Assembly (NCBI GenBank): GCA_020636005.1
Contig: JACJYR010000003.1
Location: 930,001-994,000 of the forward strand
DNA from: Lewinellaceae bacterium
GTDB taxonomy: Bacteria > Bacteroidota > Bacteroidia > Chitinophagales > Saprospiraceae
Length of the DNA stretch: 64,000 bases
Direction: 5' to 3'
The notes below the pieces were generated by a model, which was given only the letters and a program-made list of their open reading frames with translations, made no database searches and was not told where the DNA came from. The stretch's first letter is position 1. Each line of letters opens with the position of its first letter. Positions 52,818-61,417 of the stretch are shown here, piece by piece. A program made the translations under genes and the position numbers.

Positions 52818-55800
52818 TCATTTGCGAACGTCACTTGGCGACATTCCAAATTCTTGCGAGAAGGTGCGTGAAAAATAATTCGGGTCGTCGAAACCGACCT
52901 CGTAGGCAATTTCGGAGACGTTCATTTTGGTCGTTTGCAGCAGTTCCCGCCCTTTCGCCAGGCGGATGCTGCGGATGTAAATGGCGGTGGACTTGTCCGT
53001 CAGCGCCTTGATTTTGCGGTATAGCTGTACCTCGCTCAGGTTCATCGCCTTCGCCAACCGGGCGCCGTCGAAAGCGGTATCGCCGAGGTTTTCTTCAATG
53101 TGGAGGCGGAGTTTTTTCAGGAAGGCGTCTTCAAAATTGGAATTATGAAATTGAGGAATTGAGGAATTGGATGTCTCGGAAATTTCCAAATTTCCAATTT
53201 CCAATTTCGAATAACGAGCCTGCAATTTCCGCCGCAAGTCAAGCAGGTTTTGCAGTGTCACCAACAGTTCTTCCCGGTGGAACGGCTTTGCCAAATAGGC
53301 GTCCGCTCCCCGTTTCAGGCCAGCGATGCGGCTCTCCATGTCCGCCTTTGCCGTCAGCAAAATGATGGGGATATGGCTTGTCCGCTCGTCGTTTTTCAAA
53401 AAATCACAAACCTCGAAGCCGTCCTTTTCGGGCATCATCACGTCGGAGATGATGAGGTCGGGCACGGTTTCCAGCGCTTTTTCAATCCCCGCCCGACCGT
53501 TGTAGGCGAAGTCGAGGTTGTAATTTTCACTTAAACAAGCAGCGAGGTACTCGACCACGTCGGGGTTGTCTTCGATGAGAAGGAGATGGTTGTTGTCGTG
53601 GTTTTCACTCCTGTCCCAGCCCCCCGGACCCCTGAAGGGGGAACCATAAACGGGAAGTGCCCTGGTTGTTTCCATAGTTGAAAATACGGCAGAATTTGAC
53701 AGTTGTGGTTCCCCCCTCAGGGGGTCAGGGGGCTGCGTCAGAGGCGATTGCGCCACCGGCAACCGCACCGCAAACACCGTCCCCTTGCCCACCATGCTCT
53801 CCACGCCAATTTCCCCTCCCATTGCCTTTACCAATTCTTTCGTCAAACTCAACCCGATGCCCGTGCCGCCTGCTGCCCCCCGACCCCCTAAAGGGGAAGC
53901 CTGATTTTCAACCTGGTAAAAGCGGTCGAAGATTTTGGGCAAATCAGCTGCCGGGATGCCAATGCCTGTGTCGGAAACGAGAAGTGAAAGTTGAGGGGTG
54001 AAAGGCGAGGCTGCCCTCACTTCTCGCTTCTCACCCTTCACTTCTGCCCGCAAGGTCACCTTCCCGCCGCTTGGCGTGAACTTGATGGCATTGGAAAGCA
54101 GGTTGTGCATGATCTGCAACAGCCGCTCCGGGTCGTAGTCCATCACGATTTCGGCTTCGCTGCTCTCTACCCGAAGCATCACGTTTTGGGCATTGGCATA
54201 GGAGTGCAGGCTCTCGGTGATGTAGCGCAGGTAGGGCAGCACATCGCCCTGCACGTAGTTCATTTTCAGGGACTTGGACTCCAATTTCGCCAAATCCAAA
54301 ATCTGGTTGATGAGCCGCAGGAGGCTCTCGGCGTTGCGACGGGTCAGGGTGTTTTTTGAAATTAGGAAATTGAGAAATTGGGAAATTTTGGCGTCTGCAG
54401 GTTTCCCCAATTTCTCAATTTCCAATTTCTCAATTTCCAAATTCCCCAAAATCACTGTCAGCGGCGTACGGAACTCGTGGGTAATGTTGGTGAAAAAGCG
54501 GCTCTTGAACTCGTCCAACTCCCGCAGGCGCAGGGCTTCCTGGTGTTCTATTTTTTGCCGCAGGCGAAATTTATAAAAAGAAAAAATGGCAGCGCCACCT
54601 GCCAGAGCGTACAGCAAATAAGCCCACCACGTCGCCCACCAGGGCGGCAACACCTTGATTTTCAGAAAAGTAGATTTGCTCCACTCGCCGCCGCTGATGG
54701 CGCCCTGCACCACGAAGGTATAGCTGCCGGGCGGCAGGTTGGTGTAGGCCGCCGAATGGCTGACGCCCGCCTCCACCCAGTCGTCGTCAGCGCCCGACAG
54801 GCGGTAGCGGTAGCGGTTTTCCTTCGGGTTCACGAAGTCCATCAGCGAAAAATCGAGGGTGATGGTGCTTTGGTTGTGCCCGAGCAGTAGCGACTCTGCC
54901 CGGTGAAGCGGACGGTCGAGCGGGTAGTTGCCCTGTTTTTTTCCATAAAACGAGGCAGCGTAATCTACGTCTAAGTTGTTGATTTTCAAACTGGTAAACT
55001 GTACGATGGCATCCGACTTGCGTTCGACGATGTCGGCGGGGTCGAACACCGTCAGACCTTCCACACCGCCGAAGTAGAGCCGCCCGTCTTTTCCTTTGAA
55101 ATAAGAAAGGGTGTTGAACTCATCACCCTGCAGGCCGTCGAACGCCCGGAAGTTGCGGAAACGGTAGCTGCGATTGGCTGTCGGCTGTTGGCTGTCAGCT
55201 CTGCTAATAGTCAGCCGGAAAAGCCCCCGGTTGGTGCTGCCCCAAATATTACCCCACCCCTGCCCGTGTGGAGGGGGATTCTCAGGCAGGATGCCGTAAA
55301 CGACATCGTTCGGCAGCCCGCTGTTACGGTTGGTAAAATGCTCGAATTTGTTGGTCGTCAGGTCGAGCAGGTTCAGCCCGCCGCCTTTGGTGCTGAGCCA
55401 GATGTAGCGCTCGGGTTCGAGCGGGTCGGGGCAAAAGGCAGTGACGAAATTGTTCCGCAGGCTCTGTGGATCGGAAGCATCAGTTTGAAACTTGGAAACC
55501 GGAAATTCGGAAATGATTCGGCTATCTGCCGACTGCTTCAAATTTCCAATGTCCAAATTTACTGGCGTGAATCTTCGATTTCCAATGTCCAATTTCACAG
55601 CCCCGTTATCCGTGCCTGCCCAAATGTCGTGGCGGGCGTCTTCATACACGGCGTAGGTTTGGGGCAGGTTTCCTAAATGACCTGCAAGGTCGAAAGTGAC
55701 GAACCGGTCATTTTCCGGCAGGTAACACATCAGTTGGCCCTGCACGGCACCTATCCATGCCCGGTCTTTCGAGTCAATGAACATGGATCCAAAAGCACCT

Positions 55801-57110
55801 GGGGAATATGGCATTTTCAGGAAGCGGGCTTGACCGTTTTTGACAATGCCAAACATGATTTGCTCACCCACATAGCAAAGCAGGTACGTCGCCGCTCCGT
55901 TGTTGCACTCCATGAGCCACAGGAGGGAAGTTACCTCGGGAAACAATGCCTTGGTTTTTAACAGCGTGCCCGTCTCAGGCATGTATAATTCCTCCGCAAA
56001 AGTAACCGGGACACATACCTGGTTATTGACCGAGCTAATTTGTTTGACGCTGACCCCAGTTAAAAGGTGTTGGAACGGCAGGCTGGTTAGGTTCGTTTTT
56101 CGCAGGCCATAGCCGCTGGTGCCAACCCAGAGGTTGCCGGAGCGGTCCACCTCCGACCAGGGCGAGAACAAGTCTATCCAAAATACCTTTTCGAACTGCT
56201 TCAGATTGCCCTGGCGCAACAATTCATCTTCCGAAATCCTAAAAAAACCGCTGCCATTGAAAATGGACGTGCATGAAATGATAAGGTTGCCTTGTCCATC
56301 GGGCATTATCCTGGACTTTTTGTAGGGTTCCGGCAGTAGGTTCAGCTTCAGTTGCCTGGGCAGGCCGCCTGTTTCAACCAAACAGATTTCAGCGTCAGTA
56401 CTGAGCGCCCAAACACCCTTGTCTGTGCGGCAATGCATGCTTAGGGCACCTGGGTGCAATAAAGCCAATTGACCGCTGGAAGGGCTGTACCTTGCAAGCC
56501 CGCTTTGGCTGGAAACCAGCAGTGCCCCATCCGCTTCGGCCTCTACCCGTATCGCCGGGTATTGAGCCGTCATATTTACAGGCATCCGTTCGACCATCGC
56601 ATAAGCGTCGAGGTTGGCGGAGTTCGACAAATCGAGGGGAGCGCTGCGCCATTGAAGCCGCAGGAGGTGCTTGTCGGTGCCTATCCAGATGACCCTGTCG
56701 CTGGTTTCCGTTACGAAGGGGGGGATTTCAAGCGGCAGGTGCAAAAACTTGCCGGACTGTTTCTCCATCACGTCCAGGCCCTTGCCTTCGATGGAAAGCC
56801 AAAGGTTGCCCCGGCTGTCCTGGAACATGCGGTGAATGTCGTTTCCGGCAATGGAAAACGGGTTGAACGGGTCGTTGGTGAACACCTCGAAATGGTAGCC
56901 GTCGTAGCGGTTCAGCCCGTCCTTCGTGGCGAACCATAGGAAGCCGTCGTCGGACTGCTCAATGTCGTAAATCATGCCCTGGGAAAGCCCGTCGGCGATG
57001 GTGATGGATTCGGCGTTGGGGGTATTTTGCGCCTGCAAATCATGCCTGAATGCTCCAATGCAGAGCAGGAGGCAGGTCAGCAGGTTTGGTAAGTGTTTGT
57101 TGGCGCACAT
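52818..57110 (-). CDS. hybrid two-component system (propeller sensor kinase - receiver - AraC)
   Basis: The 1430-aa one-protein signalling system has a signal peptide and a periplasmic regulator-propeller of about 14 blades (about 30-740). A Y_Y_Y domain (about 790-850) and one membrane helix (WWAYLLYALAGGAAIFSF) follow. The kinase has HisKA (phospho-His in THEFRTPLT) and HATPase (NLLSNAIKFTPSGG, DTGIGIP, GTGIGLSL). A receiver (phospho-Asp in IISDVMMPEKDG) and an AraC helix-turn-helix (GFDDPNYFSRTFSQEFGM) complete it. Such HTCS proteins usually control polysaccharide-utilisation loci, but no SusC/SusD genes are here; the nearest target is lectin gene B. At least eight in-frame tracts of repeat-derived peptide interrupt its loops. 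Confidence 0.95.
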   Translation of the reverse strand: MCANKHLPNLLTCLLLCIGAFRHDLQAQNTPNAESITIADGLSQGMIYDIEQSDDGFLWFATKDGLNRYDGYHFEVFTNDPFNPFSIAGNDIHRMFQDSRGNLWLSIEGKGLDVMEKQSGKFLHLPLEIPPFVTETSDRVIWIGTDKHLLRLQWRSAPLDLSNSANLDAYAMVERMPVNMTAQYPAIRVEAEADGALLVSSQSGLARYSPSSGQLALLHPGALSMHCRTDKGVWALSTDAEICLVETGGLPRQLKLNLLPEPYKKSRIMPDGQGNLIISCTSIFNGSGFFRISEDELLRQGNLKQFEKVFWIDLFSPWSEVDRSGNLWVGTSGYGLRKTNLTSLPFQHLLTGVSVKQISSVNNQVCVPVTFAEELYMPETGTLLKTKALFPEVTSLLWLMECNNGAATYLLCYVGEQIMFGIVKNGQARFLKMPYSPGAFGSMFIDSKDRAWIGAVQGQLMCYLPENDRFVTFDLAGHLGNLPQTYAVYEDARHDIWAGTDNGAVKLDIGNRRFTPVNLDIGNLKQSADSRIISEFPVSKFQTDASDPQSLRNNFVTAFCPDPLEPERYIWLSTKGGGLNLLDLTTNKFEHFTNRNSGLPNDVVYGILPENPPPHGQGWGNIWGSTNRGLFRLTISRADSQQPTANRSYRFRNFRAFDGLQGDEFNTLSYFKGKDGRLYFGGVEGLTVFDPADIVERKSDAIVQFTSLKINNLDVDYAASFYGKKQGNYPLDRPLHRAESLLLGHNQSTITLDFSLMDFVNPKENRYRYRLSGADDDWVEAGVSHSAAYTNLPPGSYTFVVQGAISGGEWSKSTFLKIKVLPPWWATWWAYLLYALAGGAAIFSFYKFRLRQKIEHQEALRLRELDEFKSRFFTNITHEFRTPLTVILGNLEIEKLEIEKLGKPADAKISQFLNFLISKNTLTRRNAESLLRLINQILDLAKLESKSLKMNYVQGDVLPYLRYITESLHSYANAQNVMLRVESSEAEIVMDYDPERLLQIMHNLLSNAIKFTPSGGKVTLRAEVKGEKREVRAASPFTPQLSLLVSDTGIGIPAADLPKIFDRFYQVENQASPLGGRGAAGGTGIGLSLTKELVKAMGGEIGVESMVGKGTVFAVRLPVAQSPLTQPPDPLRGEPQLSNSAVFSTMETTRALPVYGSPFRGPGGWDRSENHDNNHLLLIEDNPDVVEYLAACLSENYNLDFAYNGRAGIEKALETVPDLIISDVMMPEKDGFEVCDFLKNDERTSHIPIILLTAKADMESRIAGLKRGADAYLAKPFHREELLVTLQNLLDLRRKLQARYSKLEIGNLEISETSNSSIPQFHNSNFEDAFLKKLRLHIEENLGDTAFDGARLAKAMNLSEVQLYRKIKALTDKSTAIYIRSIRLAKGRELLQTTKMNVSEIAYEVGFDDPNYFSRTFSQEFGMSPSDVRK
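53135..53212. repeat. GGAAATTG-type inverted repeat within the kinase gene, receiver/AraC linker
   Basis: GAAATTGAGGAATTGAGGAA is followed by CCAAATTTCCAATTTCC in opposite orientation. It encodes KLEIGNLEISETSNS and similar between the receiver and AraC domains. Same family as 41221-41285. Confidence 0.75.
53617..53735. repeat. inverted CCCCCTGAAGGGGG-type repeats within the kinase gene, kinase/receiver linker
   Basis: The arms are 53617-53646 (CAGCCCCCCGGACCCCTGAA and onward) and 53706-53735 (its near complement). They encode PPDPLRGEP and FRGPGGWDR in the linker between the ATPase and receiver domains. A third unit lies at 53873-53901. Confidence 0.75.
53873..53901. repeat. third CCCCCTAAAGGGG unit within the ATPase domain
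   Basis: CTGCCCCCCGACCCCCTAAA and following bases encode ASPLGGRGAAGG, lengthening the ATP-lid loop between the N box end (VENQ) and GTGIGLSL. Confidence 0.7.
53979..54044. repeat. GAGAAGTGA-type inverted repeat within the ATPase domain
   Basis: GAGAAGTGAAAGTTGAGGGG pairs with the later CCCTCACTTCTCGCTTCTCA. It encodes EVKGEKREVRAASPF between TPSGGKVTL and LLVSDTG. Same family as 15039-15105. Confidence 0.75.
54356..54444. repeat. GGAAATTG-type inverted repeat within the HisKA hairpin
   Basis: The arms 54360-54388 and 54404-54440 encode NLEIEKLEIEKLGK and ISQFLNFLISK. They extend the turn between the two dimerisation helices by about 35 residues. Confidence 0.75.
55171..55202. repeat. GGCTGTTGGCTGTC repeat within the propeller
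   Basis: It encodes RADSQQPTANRS in a propeller loop. Similar words occur near 3712-3745 and 12955 in intergenic DNA. Confidence 0.65.
55251..55280. repeat. CCCCACCCCTGCCCG repeat-like insertion within the propeller
   Basis: The C-rich then G-rich sequence encodes ENPPPHGQGWGN in a propeller loop. The match to the CCCCCTGAAGGGGG family is loose. Confidence 0.45.
55483..55597. repeat. GGAAATTCGG / CCAATGTCCAA repeat within the propeller
   Basis: GGAAACCGGAAATTCGGAAA is followed by opposite-orientation TTTCCAATGTCCAAATTT twice. It encodes VNLDIGNLKQSADSR and ISEFPVSKFQTD. Confidence 0.7.
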
Positions 57111-57189
57111 CGTTACGAAGAAAGGTAAGGTGGCTTTTCATCGCAAAGATGGGGAAAGGGGTTGATAGTAGCACAGGTGCGTTGCTTTT

Positions 57190-57242
57190 CAACAAACAAA
57201 AAACGGCACCTCCGCAAACCGGGAAACGCCGCTTTTTTTTTT
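57190..57242 (-). terminator. probable terminator after the gene at 57260
   Basis: On the minus strand a GCGGCG-containing stem pairs imperfectly with GTGCCGT and is followed by TTTTTTG. It lies about 20-70 bases beyond the stop codon at 57260 and ahead of the kinase start. Confidence 0.5.
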
Positions 57243-57259
57243 GTGAAAATACCGATTTT

Positions 57260-57889
57260 TTAAAACCCGCCCGTCGCACTGGTGGCCGGCATGGCCGCCA
57301 CGCCAAGTTCGTCCCAGCTTTTTATCCTCAGCACGCTGGTAAAGTGCTGATCCAGGTATTCCTCGCTCATGCGGTCCAGCTCCTTGTTGATGCTCTGGAT
57401 GACGCCCACCACGTCAAAGACGAGGTCAAGCAATAACTTGATTTCCATGATGCCAAAGCCTACGGTCTGGTTGCCGGTGAGCATGTTGATTTTATACACC
57501 ACGGTTTCCTGGTAGTTGTTCATGGCCATTTCCAATTCGCTGGCCACAAACTGCGTATAGCGGTCGGGGCTGTTGGCGATGTATTCCCGGGTGCTTTTGT
57601 CCAACAAGTCTTTTTTTACCCCGTCCAGTATTTTGTCAAATGCTGCCCGGCTGGTTTCGTAGTTGAATTTGATGCGGCCTACTTCTGCGGCGTCATAGCC
57701 TGTGGAAATGGGTTTAAAATCACCTGCCGTCACCTCCACTATATCCTTGTATTCCTTGTATTTCTGTACAAATTGCGTCGTCATAAGGGCGTCAATGGCC
57801 GCCTGCATTTTTTGCTCCCTTTTGTTTTGAGAAAACACGGAGGGCAGGGAGATTGCAAAAGCGAGGAAGATGAAAAGTGCCTTTTTCAT
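57260..57889 (-). CDS. secreted helical protein of unknown function
   Basis: A 209-aa protein with a signal peptide (MKKALFIFLAFAISLPSVFSQ) and a mostly helical, charged body (KREQKMQAAIDALMTTQF, FDKILDGVKKDLLDKSTREY). One hydrophobic helix is near 150-170 (MEIKLLLDLVFDVVGVIQSI). I recognise no family. Periplasmic or outer-leaflet location is likely. Its promoter block is almost the same as that of the giant adhesin (34/42 bases), hinting at shared control. It lies between the kinase and caspase genes, all on the minus strand but with their own regulatory DNA. Confidence 0.75.
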   Translation of the reverse strand: MKKALFIFLAFAISLPSVFSQNKREQKMQAAIDALMTTQFVQKYKEYKDIVEVTAGDFKPISTGYDAAEVGRIKFNYETSRAAFDKILDGVKKDLLDKSTREYIANSPDRYTQFVASELEMAMNNYQETVVYKINMLTGNQTVGFGIMEIKLLLDLVFDVVGVIQSINKELDRMSEEYLDQHFTSVLRIKSWDELGVAAMPATSATGGF

Positions 57890-57924
57890 GTTGTTGAGTT
57901 TTTTTGATTTTTAGTGAAACGATA

Positions 57925-57966
57925 GGGCAAAATTAGCCTGGGAAACAAGGTGGGGAAACTGCATAA
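57925..57966 (-). promoter_or_regulatory. promoter of the unknown secreted protein, shared with the adhesin
   Basis: The minus strand carries GTTTCC, 19 bases, then TAATTTTG, in the same context (GGCTAATTTTGCCC) as 40533-40574. The start codon is 36 bases downstream of the block. Confidence 0.6.
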
Positions 57967-58019
57967 TTATGTAGGTAGCTGCGGTGGCCAAGCATAAAAT
58001 TATGACTGGGAATTTCCTG

Positions 58020-60734
58020 CTACTTTACCTCAAATACTGCAATCCCTTTGACTTTGTCCAACTGTTCCTGCGAAATGTACGGGTGCTGCGAACCCTGCTT
58101 CCCGGCGGCCAGGAGCATCTGCGGCACCCGTCGGCCAATGTAATGGTACAGCTCCCCAATTGTCAGGATGCCATCTTTTTCAGCAGGTGAAAACTCCCCT
58201 TCAGCATCCTTGAACTTTTCATTTTGGAAGGCCCCGATGATAGCTTTCGTAAAGGCCCCATTGCCCCATTTTTCATCCTCCCAACTCGACTCCTCCGCCC
58301 GGCAGGAAGCGAGGGTATAGGTGTTTTGATCGGCACAGCTCAAGGCTATCAGGGTGGCCGAGCGTGCATTGCCCGCCTCGCTGAAACCAGTGTTGGATGC
58401 AGTTGTGGCATTTTCAAAACTACCGCTGTGGCAGGCATCGATGAACACGATTTTGCGGCAGGGCAATGGGTTCAACTGTTCGATGATGTCGTTTTGGTAG
58501 TCCACCAAAACCTTCTCTCCAGCCAAACCGAAATCGGTGGGGATGATCTTGAAATCCTTATTGACCGTTTTGCCGTGCGAGGACAGGAACACGACCATGA
58601 GATCCTGCTCGTAAATGGTGTAGTTGTATTTTTCCTTCAGGTCCCGGAAGGCTTTTTTGATGACATCTCCTTCTGTTTGAAAAACGCCTGCGGGGGTTCT
58701 GGTGCCACTCACCAGGGTGGTGAGGTAAACCTTGTCGTACAGCAGCCCGTCCTGCCCTTTGAAGCTGTTGGCAAAATCCTTTGCGTCCTTGGTCGTAAAC
58801 TTCAGATCGTCGTGTTCGATGCCGATGGCAAGGATGTGGAGGTTGGGCTTATCGCTGTACTCAATTTCGAACGCAGGAGAAGTGGCTTTTTTGTCGCCAT
58901 TCTGGATGACCACCTGCACCGTGTTTTTACCGGCCTTCAGATCCAGTTGGTTGGTGTATTCATAGATAAAAATATCCCTCGCCTTGCCTTTGTCGGCCAG
59001 ATCGGTTTCGCCAGCTTTAGCGCCCACCTTGTAGGGTTCGCCATTGAGCAAAACGGTGAAATGGCTGCGGTTCAGCTTGCGGTCGCTGCGGGTGCGCAGG
59101 CGGATGGTGTATTTTCCGGTTTTCACCTCCGCCTGCATGATGCCCTTTATTGGTGCAGGGTCGAGCCATTGGACATCGAGGTAGTCGGAAGGCAGGTTCA
59201 AGGGTTTCAGCGGAACAGACAATTCCACGGGCGGGGTGCGGGAGCGGCTGGCATCGGTGCAAAAGGCTTCCAACACGGCATCGCCCGGCTTTACTCCTTC
59301 CAGGCATTTTAGTGGTATAAAAACTTGTTTGGATTGCCCGGCGGGCAGGAAGCCGATTTTTTGGTAATTCCTGAAAACCAATTCTTTCGTATTGGTTTTC
59401 TCCTGCAAAACCAGGTCAATGTCGTAGGCATCCTGCCGTGCGGTGTTTTCAATTTTCAAGGTCAAAAAAGCCTGTTCGCCTTCTTCCAAAACGTTGTCGC
59501 TATTGTCTTTTAGTTCAAAATGTTCAAGGGAAAGGTTAGTTGGAATAGCGGTGTTCACGTCGAACTCCCGGTTGTAGCGCACCACCCAAATATCCTGGCC
59601 GTCCGCATTTTCGGATTTGGAACTGGTAGTGCCGGCAAACACAAAACCACCGTCGGGCAACAGGGCTGCTGCCGTCAGCTCATCGTCCTGTTTTCCACCC
59701 AAACCATCCTCTTGCCAAACCAGTTTCCCCCTGCCGTCCACCTTGACAATCAAGGCATTGGAAGTATTGGCGCCGATGAGGTGTGAAAAGGTATAACCTA
59801 CTAGGATCAGACCTCCATCCGTCGTTTCGGTCATACCGAAGGCACTATCGTTGCTGCGCCCGCCGAAGGTGTTTTGCCAGACCATTTCACCATTGGGGGC
59901 CGTTTTTATGAGCCACATATCTTTCAGGCCATTGCCGTCAACACCTGCTTTTGCAAAACCTGCGAGTGCGAAACCGCCGTCCCTTGTCGCCACGATACGG
60001 CTTACATCTTCGTATTCCCGGCTGCCGAAAATCTGGTGGTAGAGCGGTTTGCCCTCTTTGTCAACGATAAACAGCCAGATGTTGCGCCCGCCTTTACCCT
60101 GCGCCGTGATGCCAGCGATGGCGATGTTCCCGGCAGCATCTTCCGCCACAGCCCGTGCTTCGTCTGTGCCTTTGCTGCCAAAAAATTGCTGCCATTTCAT
60201 AGGCCCATCGGGGTACATTTTATACACCCACATGTCCGTTTTGCCTTCCGAGCGCTCGATGGCGCCTACAGCCACCAGGCTTCCGTCGGCGGTTTGGATT
60301 ATGTCGTTGAAAAATTCTTTCCGGTGGTAGCCTACCGCTTTTTGCCAAAGGGTGTCGCCCTTCTCATCCAGTTTCACCAGCCAACCGTCTTCCTTTCCGG
60401 CGCCGAAAGAATTGGTTTGCCCAGCCAGGATGTAGCCGCCATCGTAGGTGGGCGCAATGGCCCGCAGGATGTCTTCGCTACCCCCACCCAGTAAGGTTGA
60501 TTTTTGTTGCTGACCATTGGCGTCCAATAGCAGGAACAAGGCGTCGGTCTTCTGTGCAGGCTCGGTCGTGCTGCTGCCGATGACGGCGATTTTGCCATCG
60601 TAGGTAGCGGTGATGCCAAAAGCTTTTTCCGATTTTTTGCCGCCAAAAACCTTTTTCCAGGCGAGGCCCGGAGGTGTTTGGGCAATGCCTTTCCAGCAAA
60701 TGGAAAGGAGGAGGATTTGGATGAGTGCCTTCAT
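58020..60734 (-). CDS. exported beta-propeller caspase-like protease
   Basis: After a signal peptide (IQILLLSICWKGIAQ) come about seven propeller blades of the type TYDGGYILAGQTNSFG / KLDEKGDTLWQ (about 20-385). Next are a CARDB-like beta domain (about 400-500) and a second beta domain (about 510-620). A C-terminal caspase (peptidase C14) domain completes it, with His in FLSSHGK and Cys in DACHSGS. Both catalytic residues are present, so activity on substrates after Arg/Lys or Asp is plausible. It is probably active outside the cytoplasm and controlled by its propeller. Neighbours on the same side include a papain-like and a CHAT protease. Confidence 0.92.
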   Translation of the reverse strand: MKALIQILLLSICWKGIAQTPPGLAWKKVFGGKKSEKAFGITATYDGKIAVIGSSTTEPAQKTDALFLLLDANGQQQKSTLLGGGSEDILRAIAPTYDGGYILAGQTNSFGAGKEDGWLVKLDEKGDTLWQKAVGYHRKEFFNDIIQTADGSLVAVGAIERSEGKTDMWVYKMYPDGPMKWQQFFGSKGTDEARAVAEDAAGNIAIAGITAQGKGGRNIWLFIVDKEGKPLYHQIFGSREYEDVSRIVATRDGGFALAGFAKAGVDGNGLKDMWLIKTAPNGEMVWQNTFGGRSNDSAFGMTETTDGGLILVGYTFSHLIGANTSNALIVKVDGRGKLVWQEDGLGGKQDDELTAAALLPDGGFVFAGTTSSKSENADGQDIWVVRYNREFDVNTAIPTNLSLEHFELKDNSDNVLEEGEQAFLTLKIENTARQDAYDIDLVLQEKTNTKELVFRNYQKIGFLPAGQSKQVFIPLKCLEGVKPGDAVLEAFCTDASRSRTPPVELSVPLKPLNLPSDYLDVQWLDPAPIKGIMQAEVKTGKYTIRLRTRSDRKLNRSHFTVLLNGEPYKVGAKAGETDLADKGKARDIFIYEYTNQLDLKAGKNTVQVVIQNGDKKATSPAFEIEYSDKPNLHILAIGIEHDDLKFTTKDAKDFANSFKGQDGLLYDKVYLTTLVSGTRTPAGVFQTEGDVIKKAFRDLKEKYNYTIYEQDLMVVFLSSHGKTVNKDFKIIPTDFGLAGEKVLVDYQNDIIEQLNPLPCRKIVFIDACHSGSFENATTASNTGFSEAGNARSATLIALSCADQNTYTLASCRAEESSWEDEKWGNGAFTKAIIGAFQNEKFKDAEGEFSPAEKDGILTIGELYHYIGRRVPQMLLAAGKQGSQHPYISQEQLDKVKGIAVFEVK

Positions 60735-60886
60735 GATTGACTGTTTGTAAAAAAATCTTTTTGGTATAACTTTGTTATTTTACATACCGACTGGTTTTGT
60801 GCGAATCCAGCTTTTATCAATTATTTCAAGCCTTTTCCGGCACTTGGCGAAAACAATCCGGTGTAAAGGACAAAAAATGGTTTCCA

Positions 60887-61129
60887 ATGATTTCCACCAA
60901 GATTTATGATGAAATAGTAGAGTTCATTGCCAAGGCCAACCCCGAACAGGTGGTCAATTTTTTCATTTCTCCACAGTCCCAGGAACGGGTTGAACTACTT
61001 ATTTCCAAGAAAAAAGAAGGCAACCTTAGTGAGGAGGAAAACAATGAACTTGAGTATTTTTTAGTCCTTGAACACATAATGAGGTTGGCCAAGGCACGTG
61101 CAATGAAACATCTATCGCAAGCTGCATGA
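60887..61129 (+). CDS. small helical protein paired with HNH nuclease
   Basis: From the ATG at 60887 (MISTKIYDEIVEFIAKANPE) an 80-aa helical protein ends ARAMKHLSQAA. Homologous-looking proteins (FxxxxxSxExQxRVExLLxKxKEGxLSxEE plan) are known to me next to small HNH nucleases in cyanobacteria and Bacteroidota, probably as an antitoxin or partner. Its stop overlaps the start of the HNH gene (ATGA), which indicates coupled translation. An earlier in-frame start at 60797 would lie across promoter-like DNA. Confidence 0.75.
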   Translation: MISTKIYDEIVEFIAKANPEQVVNFFISPQSQERVELLISKKKEGNLSEEENNELEYFLVLEHIMRLAKARAMKHLSQAA

Positions 61130-61332
61130 GCAGATACATTCCCGTCGAACTTCGCCGCATTGTCGTTGAAAGGGCCAACCACCTTTGTGAATATTGCCTC
61201 GCTTTCGAGGGATTTTCCGCTGTAAAATTTCAAATCGAACATATTGTCAGCTTAAAGCATGGTGGTCAAACAATTGCAGAAAACCTGGCAATTGCCTGCA
61301 TCTATTGTTACCTCAACAAGGGAACTGATTGA
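61126..61332 (+). CDS. truncated HNH endonuclease
   Basis: The 68-aa reading frame has the start of a small HNH nuclease: SRYIPVELRRIVVERANHLC, CEYC, FQIEHIVSLKHGG and NLAIACIYCYLNKGTD. The usual domain continues about 60 residues more; here a stop follows NKGTD. The usual Asn in the last C..CN..KG motif is Tyr. The metal-finger cysteines and the HIV..KHGG His are present. It is probably inactive or much reduced. It is coupled to the 80-aa gene before it. Confidence 0.75.
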   Translation: MSRYIPVELRRIVVERANHLCEYCLAFEGFSAVKFQIEHIVSLKHGGQTIAENLAIACIYCYLNKGTD

Positions 61333-61415
61333 ACCACGTTGACAGGCTGACAGAGCGACAAGCTTTGACCAAATATGGCCTGTTCCCGCATCCAACTGCT
61401 TTGCAACTACTTTAA
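61332..61415 (+). pseudogene. remnant of the HNH nuclease C-terminus
   Basis: In the frame two bases over, the sequence reads NHVDRLTERQALTKYGLFPH and ends at TAA (61415). This resembles the normal ERxxLxxxGLxP end of this HNH family. It suggests an internal deletion of about 50 codons, with frame loss, between NKGTD and this tail. Confidence 0.5.
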
Positions 61416-61417
61416 AA

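Noticed and set aside
52818..57110. The kinase as a polysaccharide-utilisation-locus regulator
   Set aside because: No SusC, SusD or glycoside hydrolase genes lie in the window; only the general family habit suggests it.
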